From: Candidatus Thiocaldithrix dubininis
GTDB taxonomy: Bacteria; Pseudomonadota; Gammaproteobacteria; Thiotrichales; Thiotrichaceae
Direction: 5' to 3'
DNA length: 64,000 nucleotides
Assembly (NCBI GenBank): GCA_029972135.1
Contig: CP124755.1
Coordinates: forward strand, 1,116,001 to 1,180,000
This document shows, in pieces, positions 9,401 to 16,841 of this stretch. The number at the start of each line of letters is the position of its first letter. Positions within the stretch are counted from its first letter, which is position 1. The position numbers and the translations under genes are program-made. The notes beneath the pieces were generated by a model. It saw nothing but the letters and a program-made list of their open reading frames with translations, did no database searches and had not been told where the DNA came from.

Positions 9401-9629
9401 ACAGTTTTTAGAAAATAATTGTAGGGAAGCTGATAAATCATTTCAAAAATCTTTAACGGTTAATCATGTTTATAAAAATGAAATTTTATATTACCAAGCG
9501 CTTTGCTTGAAGCAGACCAATCCATTGTTAATGCAAAGTAAATTAAATGCGTATATACAAAATGAGTCTAGTAAACGATACAAGGATGTTAATTATATGC
9601 AAGCAAGTGAGTTATTAATGAAAAAGTGA
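6471..9629 (+). CDS. TIR-nSTAND NTPase-transmembrane-TPR protein
   Basis: 1052 residues from the ATG at 6471 (GAGGG 5 nt upstream; a TTG at 6414 would add 19 residues without support). Domains: TIR at about 5-115 (YQYFISYSADG, then LTPQYLLS and FIEIM, whose Glu80 sits where NAD-cleaving TIRs keep their catalytic Glu); a short linker; nSTAND-type P-loop NTPase from about 148 (PYPGMSAFNEADAGRFFGRE), Walker A GASGCGKSS at 187-195, Walker B LLIVDQFEEL at 251-260, and VHEALIKAWPRL near 494-505; three hydrophobic segments (about 583-607, 617-635, 659-676); a beta-rich part; and TPR-like helical repeats over roughly the last 220 residues. STAND proteins switch on when a sensor region binds a trigger. 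With three membrane spans the TPR part would be periplasmic, which is inference. First gene of a four-gene run. Confidence 0.88.
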   Translation: MADAYLYQYFISYSADGRAWVQGILLPKLRRAGKAYFLEEDFAVGAAWLDEMQQAVQQSQRVLVVLTPQYLLSKEKKFIEIMAMTKGAEQATWPLIPILLKPVGRNLLLRSLSIVDLTQARTQEQQLRKLLQEQGVASVSALKKPNAPYPGMSAFNEADAGRFFGREQEIRQYVDFLYENRCLVIIGASGCGKSSLVYAGIVPALQNSQLFGQDGWRIIKLRPNSPAFQRWNAVDMLSLQAPAQAAPERLLLIVDQFEELFSLEPDANNTTVNQQVQSFLQQLAQLFKQASVYLIITIRDDYFPQLADCQTWLPLDHYLKRLGALSRAGLVAAIRKPAEENLNVEARVWFDDVLIERLVNDAGNDPGILPFVQETLRKLWELMPERYISLAEYEALGNGEVSGLKYAIALKAETAFNQLASHAHKIIAQRIFLRLIQFGEGQPDTRRQQSLNQLIAVQDDPSIFQNTLAHLSSNQYRLLTLSGEQAQPSRVDIVHEALIKAWPRLQQWIKSYKANEQIRRDFLAKATRWQAAGKGLARLLDRTELDEIQTLLAKDQLHLFDLDENAQHYLSLSQQELNPGWNSAGLGLLASGIIAWFSALAYLFLIANHFADSSIKYGFWVFLCGLIGIGFYFAWHTERERFYKWQVFSHFLMKSRKYASSIILLIGTAVFLWANYGFAELERRNYCQQYSKTSNAQKNLGLINSIQGDIITPLNVVLSDDNYKTKLKIHGVTHSDDFGKCSEQFDYAISVKEAAIIGQATKHYEVELVNVKTKQSLLQSVVNEANACTELVQLGDDFLKVLGLDVSHVRTFDSNVKTDISCNAEIKNEIGFRYFKRYQFALAVDAYQAALRDSPQFTEASLNLARAYFATENYAAAVPMLRQALSYDNKQFNLLFYLADSSFFRNEFRQAEPQYWQLEKYADNDNQKLQVYNRLLSISIKRDDEVGIKQVSAKIDQLGDITEPILQAEYFKNLGVIQFLENNCREADKSFQKSLTVNHVYKNEILYYQALCLKQTNPLLMQSKLNAYIQNESSKRYKDVNYMQASELLMKK

Positions 9630-9638
9630 GGTTGAGTT

Positions 9639-10313
9639 ATGCCACTTAAATTTGAAGATTGTGGTGCTACACCCTGTACAGAACATCCTTCGCAAAACAC
9701 AACGATCAAGTGTTGCCCCGACTGTTTAAAATACAAAACAAATAAAGTTCTAACACGCCATTGTATTGTAAAGCACAATAATCAATATTATGACTCAAGA
9801 TATAAGTCAGTGCCGTGGCTTCTTGATAATTTTGAAAATTATGAGCAAATTTATTGTGCGAAAGATAATAATAGTCAGCCTATTCTAGTCAATGATTTGG
9901 ACAGTGAATCTACAGCCGTAGACATAATTTTATTAGATGCAAAACAGGCAGAGCAGGCAATTAGTGGTTTATACCCAGTTAAATTTGCTGAACTGCAAAC
10001 GAGTTTACTGCATAAAGTGTTGGCTGATAATGATTTTTCAGTAAATTTATTAACTAAGCAAGCGCAAGTGTTATACCAAAGAGCCGATGGGGAGAACTCT
10101 AAAGCGGCATGGGAGGCTGCCGATATCTATGCGAAACTGGCAGAGGACACATTAAAAACTGTGCCTGTTGAACAATTGCCAGACGAGCAAAAGAATGATT
10201 TATTGGTCATGCAAAGTTTGCGCGTTAATACATTGCAAAACTTAGATAAAAAGCGCGCTTCAATATTGAAGTTAAAAGAGTTTCATAGAAATTTTATAGC
10301 TGTTAAACCTTAA
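9639..10313 (+). CDS. Unknown Cys-rich N-terminal protein in the TIR/caspase locus
   Basis: 224 residues, not recognised. The first 45 residues hold several cysteines and histidines (C-x4-C, CCPDC, RHC), suggesting a small zinc-binding or disulphide-bonded head. The rest is mainly helical and acidic, with a TPR-like stretch (KAAWEAADIYAKLAEDTLK) in the C-terminal half. No signal peptide or membrane segment is seen. It starts 9 bp after the STAND gene and precedes the GH19-like gene by 25 bp, so it is very likely part of the same operon. Function unknown; an adaptor or regulator of the neighbouring effectors is possible. Confidence 0.7.
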   Translation: MPLKFEDCGATPCTEHPSQNTTIKCCPDCLKYKTNKVLTRHCIVKHNNQYYDSRYKSVPWLLDNFENYEQIYCAKDNNSQPILVNDLDSESTAVDIILLDAKQAEQAISGLYPVKFAELQTSLLHKVLADNDFSVNLLTKQAQVLYQRADGENSKAAWEAADIYAKLAEDTLKTVPVEQLPDEQKNDLLVMQSLRVNTLQNLDKKRASILKLKEFHRNFIAVKP

Positions 10314-10338
10314 TTTATATTTTTTCAGGAGTCATACT

Positions 10339-11031
10339 ATGAACCGCGAAGTCTTTTACAAGCAAGTTCGGACACAATTATTTGCAGGTCGTTTGGCACA
10401 GGGGCAAGTTGACGGTATGGAGGCAATTTTAAATGAATGGGAGGCAAGGGCATTAACAGATAGCCGTTATTTAGCCTATATGCTGGCGACAGCGTTTCAC
10501 GAAACAGCCTTTACCATGCAGCCGATTGAAGAATATGGCAAAGGACGTAAACACAGTTATGGTTTACCGGATAAATTGACCGGCAAAACTTACTTTGGGC
10601 GCGGATTTGTGCAGTTAACGTGGAAACGTAATTATGAATCTATGGGCGATATTCTAAAAGTTGATTTAGTTAATAACCCTGAGCAAGCATTGGATTTAAA
10701 AACAGCGACCCAAGTATTATTTGAGGGAATGTTGCGCGGTACATTTACCCCCCCACGTTATTATAAATTAGCCGACTTTTTTACTCAGCATAGCGACTGG
10801 TATAATGCACGTAAAATTATTAATGGCTTAGATCGTGCGGAACAAATTGCCGGTTATGGTCGGCGTTTTTATTTTGCCTTATTAGAAGCAGTGGGTGAAA
10901 TTCAAAAAGTACAGGATGTTTCTAAAGATTTAACGCTCACGAATCCTACAATGGAAAATAATTTAGTAGAGGTGAAAGAGTTAGCGCGTGAATTTGCACC
11001 CAGTGCTAACACGGCAAATGGTGGAGCATGA
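10339..11031 (+). CDS. GH19-like chitinase/endolysin-type hydrolase
   Basis: 230 residues. It shows the GH19 core: AYMLATAFHETAFTM with Glu55, PIEEYG with candidate Glu64/65, and TYFGRGFVQLTWKRNY (about 84-99), equivalent to the family's YYGRGxxQLTWxxNY. GH19 enzymes cleave chitin or peptidoglycan glycan strands, and the family is common among phage endolysins. There is no signal peptide, so the protein would be cytoplasmic unless released by another factor. The ATG follows a strong AGGAG (spacing 8-9) and the gene ends 3 bp before the caspase-TIR gene. It could act as a lytic effector, but a domesticated endolysin with another use is equally possible. Confidence 0.8.
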   Translation: MNREVFYKQVRTQLFAGRLAQGQVDGMEAILNEWEARALTDSRYLAYMLATAFHETAFTMQPIEEYGKGRKHSYGLPDKLTGKTYFGRGFVQLTWKRNYESMGDILKVDLVNNPEQALDLKTATQVLFEGMLRGTFTPPRYYKLADFFTQHSDWYNARKIINGLDRAEQIAGYGRRFYFALLEAVGEIQKVQDVSKDLTLTNPTMENNLVEVKELAREFAPSANTANGGA

Positions 11032-11034
11032 ACC

Positions 11035-12276
11035 ATGCAAAGCCCTGCGCATAATGCTTGTTTGTTAATCGGTATTGCTGATTATCAGTATATTCGACCT
11101 CTACCTGCGAGTGTCATTGCGGATGTAGACGCATTACGCGCCTTAATTGCCAGCCAGCAATTGGGATTTTATGCAGCAGGGCAACATTTGTATCTGACGA
11201 ATGAAGCTGCCAGTAAAGCGGCTATACAAGCCGCTTTAGCGCAGTTAGCACAATGGGCCACACCTAGCAGTACTGTGCTGATTTATATTTCCAGTCACGG
11301 TCAACATTTAGCAAATGGGGTCAATGCAGGTTCGTATTTATTGCCTGTTGAGACCCAAGTGGATAGCGATGGGTTAATTGTGCCGGAAACTGCCATGAGT
11401 CATCAGGAATTTTCGCACTGTTTACGGCAAATTAAGGCGAAGCGTTTGGTAGTGTTGCTGGATTTGTGTCACGCAGGTGGCATGGGTGAGGCTAAAGATA
11501 CAGGGCAGACGGCTTATTTAAATGGTTTTGCGGATCGGCATTTAAGCTTGTTAGCCGGTGGCAGCGGGCGGGTCATTATGGCGGCTTCGCGTGCTAATGA
11601 GCAATCTTGGATTTTGCATAACGATCATAATAGCTTATTTACTAAGCATTTGCTGGCGGGGTTGCAAGGTAATGCTTTAAGTGTGGGTGGAGTGATTCGT
11701 GTTTTTGATTTGTTTAATTATGTGCAACCGCGCGTAACAGCGGAAAAAGCCGAGCAACATCCGATCTTTAAAGCCGAATTGGAGGAAAACTTTCCGATTG
11801 CGATTGTGCCAACTGCCAGCACTCACACGATAAGCGAGCAAGCGAAAGCCGAAACGGGTTTTGCCTATGATGTGTTTGTGAGTTACTGCAAAGAGGTTGA
11901 TGAAGATGCTGAATGGGTGCAAAACCAACTCATTCCCGCTTTAAAGCAGGCGGGTGTCAAAGTCTGCGCTGATAGCGAATTAGGCTGTTTTCGGTTAGGT
12001 CGCCCTTTGTTAACTGAAATGCAACGTGCGGTGGAATACAGTCGTTTTACGTTAGCCGTATTTTCGCCGGATTATTTGCAAAGTGGTTTCACGGAGCTAG
12101 AAAATACGATGGCGCAATTTTTGGGTGCAGAAACCAACGATACACGTTTTATGGGGTTAATCTGGCGGGATTGTAAACCCGATTTACGGTTTCGCTCCCG
12201 CCTGCTATTGAATATGCAAGTGTCACAAGAGTTTAACGCCAATATTCAACGACTTGCTTATGAATGCTTGCATTAA
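11035..12276 (+). CDS. Caspase-like (C14) peptidase fused to a TIR domain
   Basis: 413 residues. The N-terminal 255 are a caspase-fold peptidase: LLIGIADYQ start, YISSHGQ with catalytic His88, and VVLLDLCHAGG with catalytic Cys145. A linker leads to a TIR domain at about 276-413 (FAYDVFVSYCK, then FSPDYLQSGFTELENTM with a Glu at the usual NADase position). GGAG lies about 8 nt before the ATG inside the preceding gene's 3' end. Caspase-like proteases linked to STAND or TIR partners act in bacterial abortive infection in described cases; that role here is inference. The stop overlaps the convergent metallopeptidase gene by a few bases. Confidence 0.88.
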   Translation: MQSPAHNACLLIGIADYQYIRPLPASVIADVDALRALIASQQLGFYAAGQHLYLTNEAASKAAIQAALAQLAQWATPSSTVLIYISSHGQHLANGVNAGSYLLPVETQVDSDGLIVPETAMSHQEFSHCLRQIKAKRLVVLLDLCHAGGMGEAKDTGQTAYLNGFADRHLSLLAGGSGRVIMAASRANEQSWILHNDHNSLFTKHLLAGLQGNALSVGGVIRVFDLFNYVQPRVTAEKAEQHPIFKAELEENFPIAIVPTASTHTISEQAKAETGFAYDVFVSYCKEVDEDAEWVQNQLIPALKQAGVKVCADSELGCFRLGRPLLTEMQRAVEYSRFTLAVFSPDYLQSGFTELENTMAQFLGAETNDTRFMGLIWRDCKPDLRFRSRLLLNMQVSQEFNANIQRLAYECLH

Positions 12277-13154
12277 AGATTAGCAAACGTATCGCAGTTG
12301 TTAATATTGCCGCTCTCTAAGCCACGTTTAAACCAAGCGACCCGTTGTTTGGCAGAGCCGTGCGTAAATGAATCAGGGTTAACAAAGCGCCCTGACATGC
12401 GTTGCAAACGGTCATCGCCAATAGCAGAGGCGGATTGAATTGCTTGTTCAATATCGCCTTGCTCTAACATGGCTTTTTGTTGGTCAGAACGGTTCGCCCA
12501 AACACCAGCAAAGCAATCCGCTTGTAATTCAAGCGCAACCGATAACGCATTGCTGTTACGTTCATTGGAACGGGCTTGCAGTTGAGTAACTTTGTCCGTT
12601 ATGCCTAATTGATTTTGTACATGATGCCCAACTTCGTGCCCGATTACATACGCCCGTGCAAAATCCCCATCACTACCACCTAAGCGTTTTAATTCATTGA
12701 AAAAGCCTAAGTCAACGTACACTTTTTCATCAGCAGGGCAGTAAAACGGGCCGGTAGCAGCGCTGGAAAAGCCACAGGCGGATTGGGTTTGATCGGTAAA
12801 CAAGACAAGCTTGGGTTCTTGATAACGCATCCCCATTTGTTGAAACATAGGGTTCCACACATCCTCAGTTCGAGCTAATACGGTGGAGGCAAACCGCCCG
12901 TTATCGTCTTGTAATTGCCCGTTTTGGGTTTCAGGTTGGAAACTAGTGGTTGAGGTCGTATTGCCTATCAGCGCATCTGTGCCACCCATCATATCCAGTA
13001 AACGCATTGGGTCAGCACCCAGCATCCAACCGATTAAGACGACCACGATAGTGCCAATAAAGCCAAAGCGTAAACCACCGCCGCCACCGCCACCCAATCC
13101 CATGCCTCGCCGATCTTCTACGTTGTTACTTTCGCGATCTGATCTCCAGCGCAT
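12273..13154 (-). CDS. ypfJ: Neutral zinc metallopeptidase, YpfJ family
   Basis: 293 residues. The zinc motif HEVGHH (173-178) lies in the arrangement typical of the family, with ELQADCFAGVWA downstream giving the third ligand region. One membrane helix near residues 29-47 follows a glycine run, so the catalytic domain is probably periplasmic. A perfect AAGGAG site precedes the ATG. The biological substrate of YpfJ is unknown. It is convergent with the TIR/caspase locus and overlaps its last bases. Confidence 0.9.
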   Translation of the reverse strand: MRWRSDRESNNVEDRRGMGLGGGGGGGLRFGFIGTIVVVLIGWMLGADPMRLLDMMGGTDALIGNTTSTTSFQPETQNGQLQDDNGRFASTVLARTEDVWNPMFQQMGMRYQEPKLVLFTDQTQSACGFSSAATGPFYCPADEKVYVDLGFFNELKRLGGSDGDFARAYVIGHEVGHHVQNQLGITDKVTQLQARSNERNSNALSVALELQADCFAGVWANRSDQQKAMLEQGDIEQAIQSASAIGDDRLQRMSGRFVNPDSFTHGSAKQRVAWFKRGLESGNINNCDTFANL

Positions 13155-13277
13155 GAATCGTCTCCTTAAAAAGTTTATGCGTTCAGTATGGAACTATTTC
13201 CATAGAAATAAAGCTAATGAAACAAGCTATGTCAACTTTTTACTAGATTAGGCGTTATTGACAAGGAGTTCACTGGA

Positions 13278-13907
13278 ATGGTTGCTGGAATTTGCAACAA
13301 ATGGGTTAAGGCAGTACTTGGGGATAATCAAACGGTTAGGCTTAAATCAACGAATAAACCTGAGGATTCAGCGCTTACCAAGCAGTTGAATGAGTTTCTG
13401 CGGCAAGTAGAACAACGCGCCTTTGTGGTAGCGCGATTAGCCACGCAAAACCCTGATGATGCGCTGGATATTGTGCAGGATGCGATGTTGAAATTGGTGC
13501 AAAACTATTCACAGCAACCTAAAGATGAATGGGGCGCATTATTTCACACGATTCTACATAGTCGTATTAATGACTGGCATCGTCGGCAACAGGTACGCAA
13601 TCGCTGGCAAGTTTGGTTTAAAACCAATGAGGATGAAGACGATGCACCTGTGTTAGAAGAGCAGGTGGCACAAACCTTATTTGCTGAACCGGAAGCCGCG
13701 AGTTTGCAGGCCGAGCTAAATGAAGTGTTATATAACGCCATTGGCAAATTGCCATTACGCCAACAACAAGTGGTCTTGTTGCGCTTGTGGGAAGGCTACG
13801 ATATTGCAGCAACGGCGCGCATTATGCAGTGCGCAGAGGGCAGTGTAAAAACACACTTATCGCGGGCATTAGCCAATCTACGCGATTTATTGGGGGATTA
13901 TCAATGA
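13278..13907 (+). CDS. Sigma-70 family (ECF-type) RNA polymerase sigma factor
   Basis: 209 residues. Region 2 (about 45-110) includes NPDDALDIVQDAMLKLVQN, and region 4 (about 150-205) includes LPLRQQQVVLLRLWEGYDIAATARIMQCAEGSVKTHLSRAL, a clear helix-turn-helix. AAGGAG lies 9 nt before the ATG. The last codon overlaps the next gene (ATGA). It resembles sigma factors that sit in front of DUF3619 and DUF3106 genes. The anti-sigma role of the next gene is a reasonable guess from the layout. Confidence 0.88.
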   Translation: MVAGICNKWVKAVLGDNQTVRLKSTNKPEDSALTKQLNEFLRQVEQRAFVVARLATQNPDDALDIVQDAMLKLVQNYSQQPKDEWGALFHTILHSRINDWHRRQQVRNRWQVWFKTNEDEDDAPVLEEQVAQTLFAEPEAASLQAELNEVLYNAIGKLPLRQQQVVLLRLWEGYDIAATARIMQCAEGSVKTHLSRALANLRDLLGDYQ

Positions 13908-14305
13908 CTCATAAATGGAACGATGAGCGCTTGGCGCAGGTTATTCGGCAAAGCTTGGATGTGGCTGAACAGGAATTAGATTCAGCTACTCGTCAACGCT
14001 TATATAGGATGCGACAACAGGCTTTACAACCCCGTCGCCGTTTATCTCAATTCTTTACAAGCCCATCCTATTCTTGGGTCACAGCCTCAATTGGGCTTGT
14101 CACACTGAGTTTGATTCTGTGGGGTATGCCCTTACAGCCTGAGCCTAAATCGGCTGTAACCACCGCACCGCATATCAGTCAGACAGGTACAGAGGCAAAA
14201 TATACTGAATCTGAGCTGAACAATATGGATGTAATCATGTCAAACGAAGAGTTCGATTTTCTAGAAAATCTGGACATGTACGAGTGGTTAGCTACTCACG
14301 TTTGA
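13904..14305 (+). CDS. DUF3619-like membrane protein, possible anti-sigma factor
   Basis: 133 residues from the ATG that overlaps the sigma-factor stop; longer readings from upstream starts lie inside the sigma gene and are unlikely. The N-terminal half is charged and helical, one membrane segment spans about 54-76 (WVTASIGLVTLSLILWG), and the C-terminal part is acidic and periplasmic in this topology, ending in EEFDFLENLDMYEWLA. That pattern matches DUF3619 proteins encoded between a sigma factor and a DUF3106 gene. An anti-sigma role is inference from translational coupling and topology. Confidence 0.7.
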   Translation: MTHKWNDERLAQVIRQSLDVAEQELDSATRQRLYRMRQQALQPRRRLSQFFTSPSYSWVTASIGLVTLSLILWGMPLQPEPKSAVTTAPHISQTGTEAKYTESELNNMDVIMSNEEFDFLENLDMYEWLATHV

Positions 14306-14329
14306 TTTTACATTCTCGAGGATCAAAGC

Positions 14330-14566
14330 ATGTTAAGGAAAGGATTCCGCACGGCTGGTTTAAGTATTGGATTATGCTTAATTGCTTGCTTTCCCGTTGC
14401 TGCGGAAGAATCCGCAAATGACATTGCTGACATGATGACGTGGTGGGAAACCGTCGGCAGTGATTGGGATGCAGCCACCGAAGTAATGGATTTTACAGCG
14501 TTGCTAACATCCACTGATGAGACTTATGTGCTTGCGGTTAATGCAAGTTCTGGATTGTCTGAATGA
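14330..14566 (+). CDS. Small secreted acidic protein of unknown function
   Basis: 78 residues. It begins with a signal peptide (MLRKGFRTAGLSIGLCLIACFPVAA, cleavage likely near AA-EE). The mature part is short, acidic and tryptophan-containing (MMTWWETVGSDWDAA). GAGG lies about 9 nt before the ATG. The stop overlaps the ATG of the DUF3106 gene, so the two are translationally coupled. No family recognised; its position implies a part in the sigma-factor regulon. Confidence 0.6.
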   Translation: MLRKGFRTAGLSIGLCLIACFPVAAEESANDIADMMTWWETVGSDWDAATEVMDFTALLTSTDETYVLAVNASSGLSE

Positions 14567-15027
14567 AGCGTTCGTTTTCTCATAAAACCGTAATCAGCAT
14601 CCTAGGTTGTTTACTAGGCTCTAGCTGGTTGCTACCCGCCCACGCCGATGCCATTGATTGGTCAAATTTAAGTGCAAATGAACAAACGGTGTTAAAACCG
14701 TTCGCAACCACTTGGGCGCAATTACCTGAAACTAAACAAGCGTTATTACGCAAATGGGCGGCTAAAACGCCGGAACAGCGTGCTTTAATCAAACAGCGCT
14801 ACCAACAATGGCAAGCGCTTAATCCCCAACAGCAGGCGTTAATTCGCCAAAAAATGCTGCATTATCAACAAATGCCAGCTTCCAGCAAAGCTAAATTGCA
14901 AGTTTGGCATCAATGGTTTAAACGTTTGCCCACAACTGAGCAACAAAAGCTCAAGCAAACTTGGCCCACGCTGGATAGCTCCGCGCGTCGCGCCTATATT
15001 CAACAATTGCAAGCGCAATATCCGTAA
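14563..15027 (+). CDS. DUF3106 domain protein, exported
   Basis: 154 residues with an N-terminal signal peptide ending near PAHA. The mature part carries the DUF3106 pattern of repeated helices rich in W, Q and L (WSNLSANEQTVL, KWAAKTPEQRALI, RYQQWQALNPQQQALI). The function of the family is unknown; the layout sigma factor, DUF3619, DUF3106 recurs in proteobacteria. Last gene of the sigma operon, with about 240 bp before rpoS. Confidence 0.8.
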   Translation: MKRSFSHKTVISILGCLLGSSWLLPAHADAIDWSNLSANEQTVLKPFATTWAQLPETKQALLRKWAAKTPEQRALIKQRYQQWQALNPQQQALIRQKMLHYQQMPASSKAKLQVWHQWFKRLPTTEQQKLKQTWPTLDSSARRAYIQQLQAQYP

Positions 15028-15120
15028 GCCTAATTCTTGCTTAAATCAATTTTCCGATGAACGGCTACTTGCATTCAGCTTTAATTAAGTTTAAGTTGAA
15101 TTCTGATTTTGTTCTATTTT

Positions 15121-15150
15121 TTGACTGAATAGCACTGGTCTTTGTAAATC
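15121..15150 (+). promoter_or_regulatory. Candidate sigma-70 promoter upstream of rpoS
   Basis: TTGACT (15121-15126) and TAAATC (15145-15150) are 18 bp apart in an A+T-rich leader. The -35 is good and the -10 poor. The rest of 15028-15265 is A+T-rich with repeated TTAAGTTTA-like words and no visible gene. Confidence 0.3.
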
Positions 15151-15265
15151 AGTTACTTAAAATTTCTGTTAAGTTTACGTTAAGCTCTTTTCGTCAACCA
15201 AAGTTTGTGTTAACGTGCGAAAAAAATTTAACGAGTGTCCGTTTTATAATGAAGGAGTCTACCCA

Positions 15266-16270
15266 ATGCCACGCTTACAGACTCACTTGCGCACCAAGGA
15301 AGAAGAACCCTTTATTGCTGCGTTTGATGCTAATGAAGAAGAAACGCTAGATGAATTAGAAGAGCTGGCGGATGAGCCACAAGAAGATAACTATTTAGAG
15401 TTAAATACGTTAGCAACCGCTAGTGTTGCCACTGATCTCGATGCAACACAGCTCTACCTGCGCGAAATTGAATTTTCTCCTTTGTTAACCCCCGAAGAAG
15501 AAATTCATTATGGGCGCTTAGCGCGTGACGGTGATGCCTTCGGCCGGAAAAAAATGATTACCTGTAATTTACGTTTGGTAGTCAAAATTGCGCGTCGTTA
15601 TATGGGACGTGGTTTGCCATTACCCGACTTAATTGAAGAAGGCAATTTAGGTTTAATTCACGCGGTCGAAAAATTTGACCCCGAACGTGGATTCCGTTTT
15701 TCTACCTATGCGACGTGGTGGATTCGGCAAAATATTGAACGTGCGTTAATGAATCAAACTCGCACGATTCGCTTGCCGATTCATGTGAATAAAGAGCTGA
15801 ATGCTTATTTACGTAAAGTGCGCGATATGACGCAAAAATTGGGTTATGAACCCAGTTTACAGGAAGTTGCGGTGGCGATGGATAAGCCAATCGAGTCCTT
15901 ACGTAAATTGCTGGATTTCAATGAGCGCATTACCTCATTGGATATTCCGGTCGGCAAAGACGGCGATAGCCCGCTAGTAGACTTTGTGAGTAGCGAAGAA
16001 TCACAAGAACCGGGCGGGAAACTCGAAGACGAAGAAATCAGCCATTCTGTGGATAGCTGGTTAAGTCAATTAGAGTTTAAACAACGTGAGGTCATTGTGC
16101 GTCGCTTTGGCTTACACGGTTATGAGCGTGCCACGCTAGAACAAGTGGGTGAAGCTTTAGGCTTAACGCGTGAGCGAGTACGCCAAATTCAAATGGATGC
16201 TCTGAAACGTTTACGCCGTATTTTGGAAAACAAGGGATTGTCTGGCGAAAGCCTGTTAGGTCTCAACTAG
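15266..16270 (+). CDS. rpoS: RNA polymerase sigma factor RpoS
   Basis: 334 residues from the ATG at 15266, which has GAAGGAG 8 nt upstream; an upstream GTG gives a 17-residue extension not typical of RpoS. Region 1.2 (ATQLYLREIEFSPLLTPEEE), region 2 (NLRLVVKIARRYMGRGLPL, FRFSTYATWWIRQNIERAL), region 3 and region 4 (TLEQVGEALGLTRERVRQIQ) are all intact. The start MPRLQTHL and the tail GLSGESLLGLN support RpoS rather than RpoD or RpoH. It directs stationary-phase and general stress transcription. No nlpD is adjacent here, unlike in E. coli. Confidence 0.93.
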   Translation: MPRLQTHLRTKEEEPFIAAFDANEEETLDELEELADEPQEDNYLELNTLATASVATDLDATQLYLREIEFSPLLTPEEEIHYGRLARDGDAFGRKKMITCNLRLVVKIARRYMGRGLPLPDLIEEGNLGLIHAVEKFDPERGFRFSTYATWWIRQNIERALMNQTRTIRLPIHVNKELNAYLRKVRDMTQKLGYEPSLQEVAVAMDKPIESLRKLLDFNERITSLDIPVGKDGDSPLVDFVSSEESQEPGGKLEDEEISHSVDSWLSQLEFKQREVIVRRFGLHGYERATLEQVGEALGLTRERVRQIQMDALKRLRRILENKGLSGESLLGLN

Positions 16271-16408
16271 ATCTATTATAAGAAGAACGAACGTTTATTT
16301 GTTTTCGTGGGTAATTAAGCGCTGACAATATCACAAGGACGTGATTTGCAGCAGGGAAGCTGCCTATAATGTTAGCCTTAATTATCCTCGAAAACAGCTT
16401 TCTTTTGA

Positions 16409-16783
16409 TTAATCAAAAAAGAACGCCGCCGCGACTTTACGTGCATCCCCTAATAATACGTTATAAGTTCGGCATGCTGAATCCGTCGTCATAACCTCAA
16501 ACCCCACCCCATTCGCCACTAGTTTCTGCCAAATGGCGGCACTTGGAAATTGCTGGGTTTTGCCTGTACCAATCAAAATTACATTGGCTTGTGCTTTTAA
16601 TAAAGGCTCAAGTTGCGCTTCGGTTAGGCTTGCTAAGGACTGTGCTGACCAATCGCCAATTAACGCCTCTGGCATCAGCATAAAGGGCTTATCAAAACGT
16701 TGGTTATAGTTGATCGTAATGCTATTAGCATCATAGCCTGTAATGCGATAGCGGTTATCCTTATCGGCTTCGCTGAACTTCAT
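16409..16783 (-). CDS. Mth938-like (DUF498) domain protein
   Basis: 124 residues, single domain. The conserved stretches PEALIGDW, VILIGTGKTQQFP, and GVGFEVMTTDSACRTYNVLLGDARKVAAAF match the Mth938/NDUFAF3-like fold. Bacterial members have no settled function. Single gene, on the opposite strand to rpoS. A palindrome (CTTTTGATTAATCAAAA) covers its 3' end. Confidence 0.85.
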   Translation of the reverse strand: MKFSEADKDNRYRITGYDANSITINYNQRFDKPFMLMPEALIGDWSAQSLASLTEAQLEPLLKAQANVILIGTGKTQQFPSAAIWQKLVANGVGFEVMTTDSACRTYNVLLGDARKVAAAFFFD

Positions 16784-16841
16784 AACGGTATCTTTTCTAG
16801 CAAATCGGGGTAATAGAGCTTAGCATAATTTCTTAAGCGGC

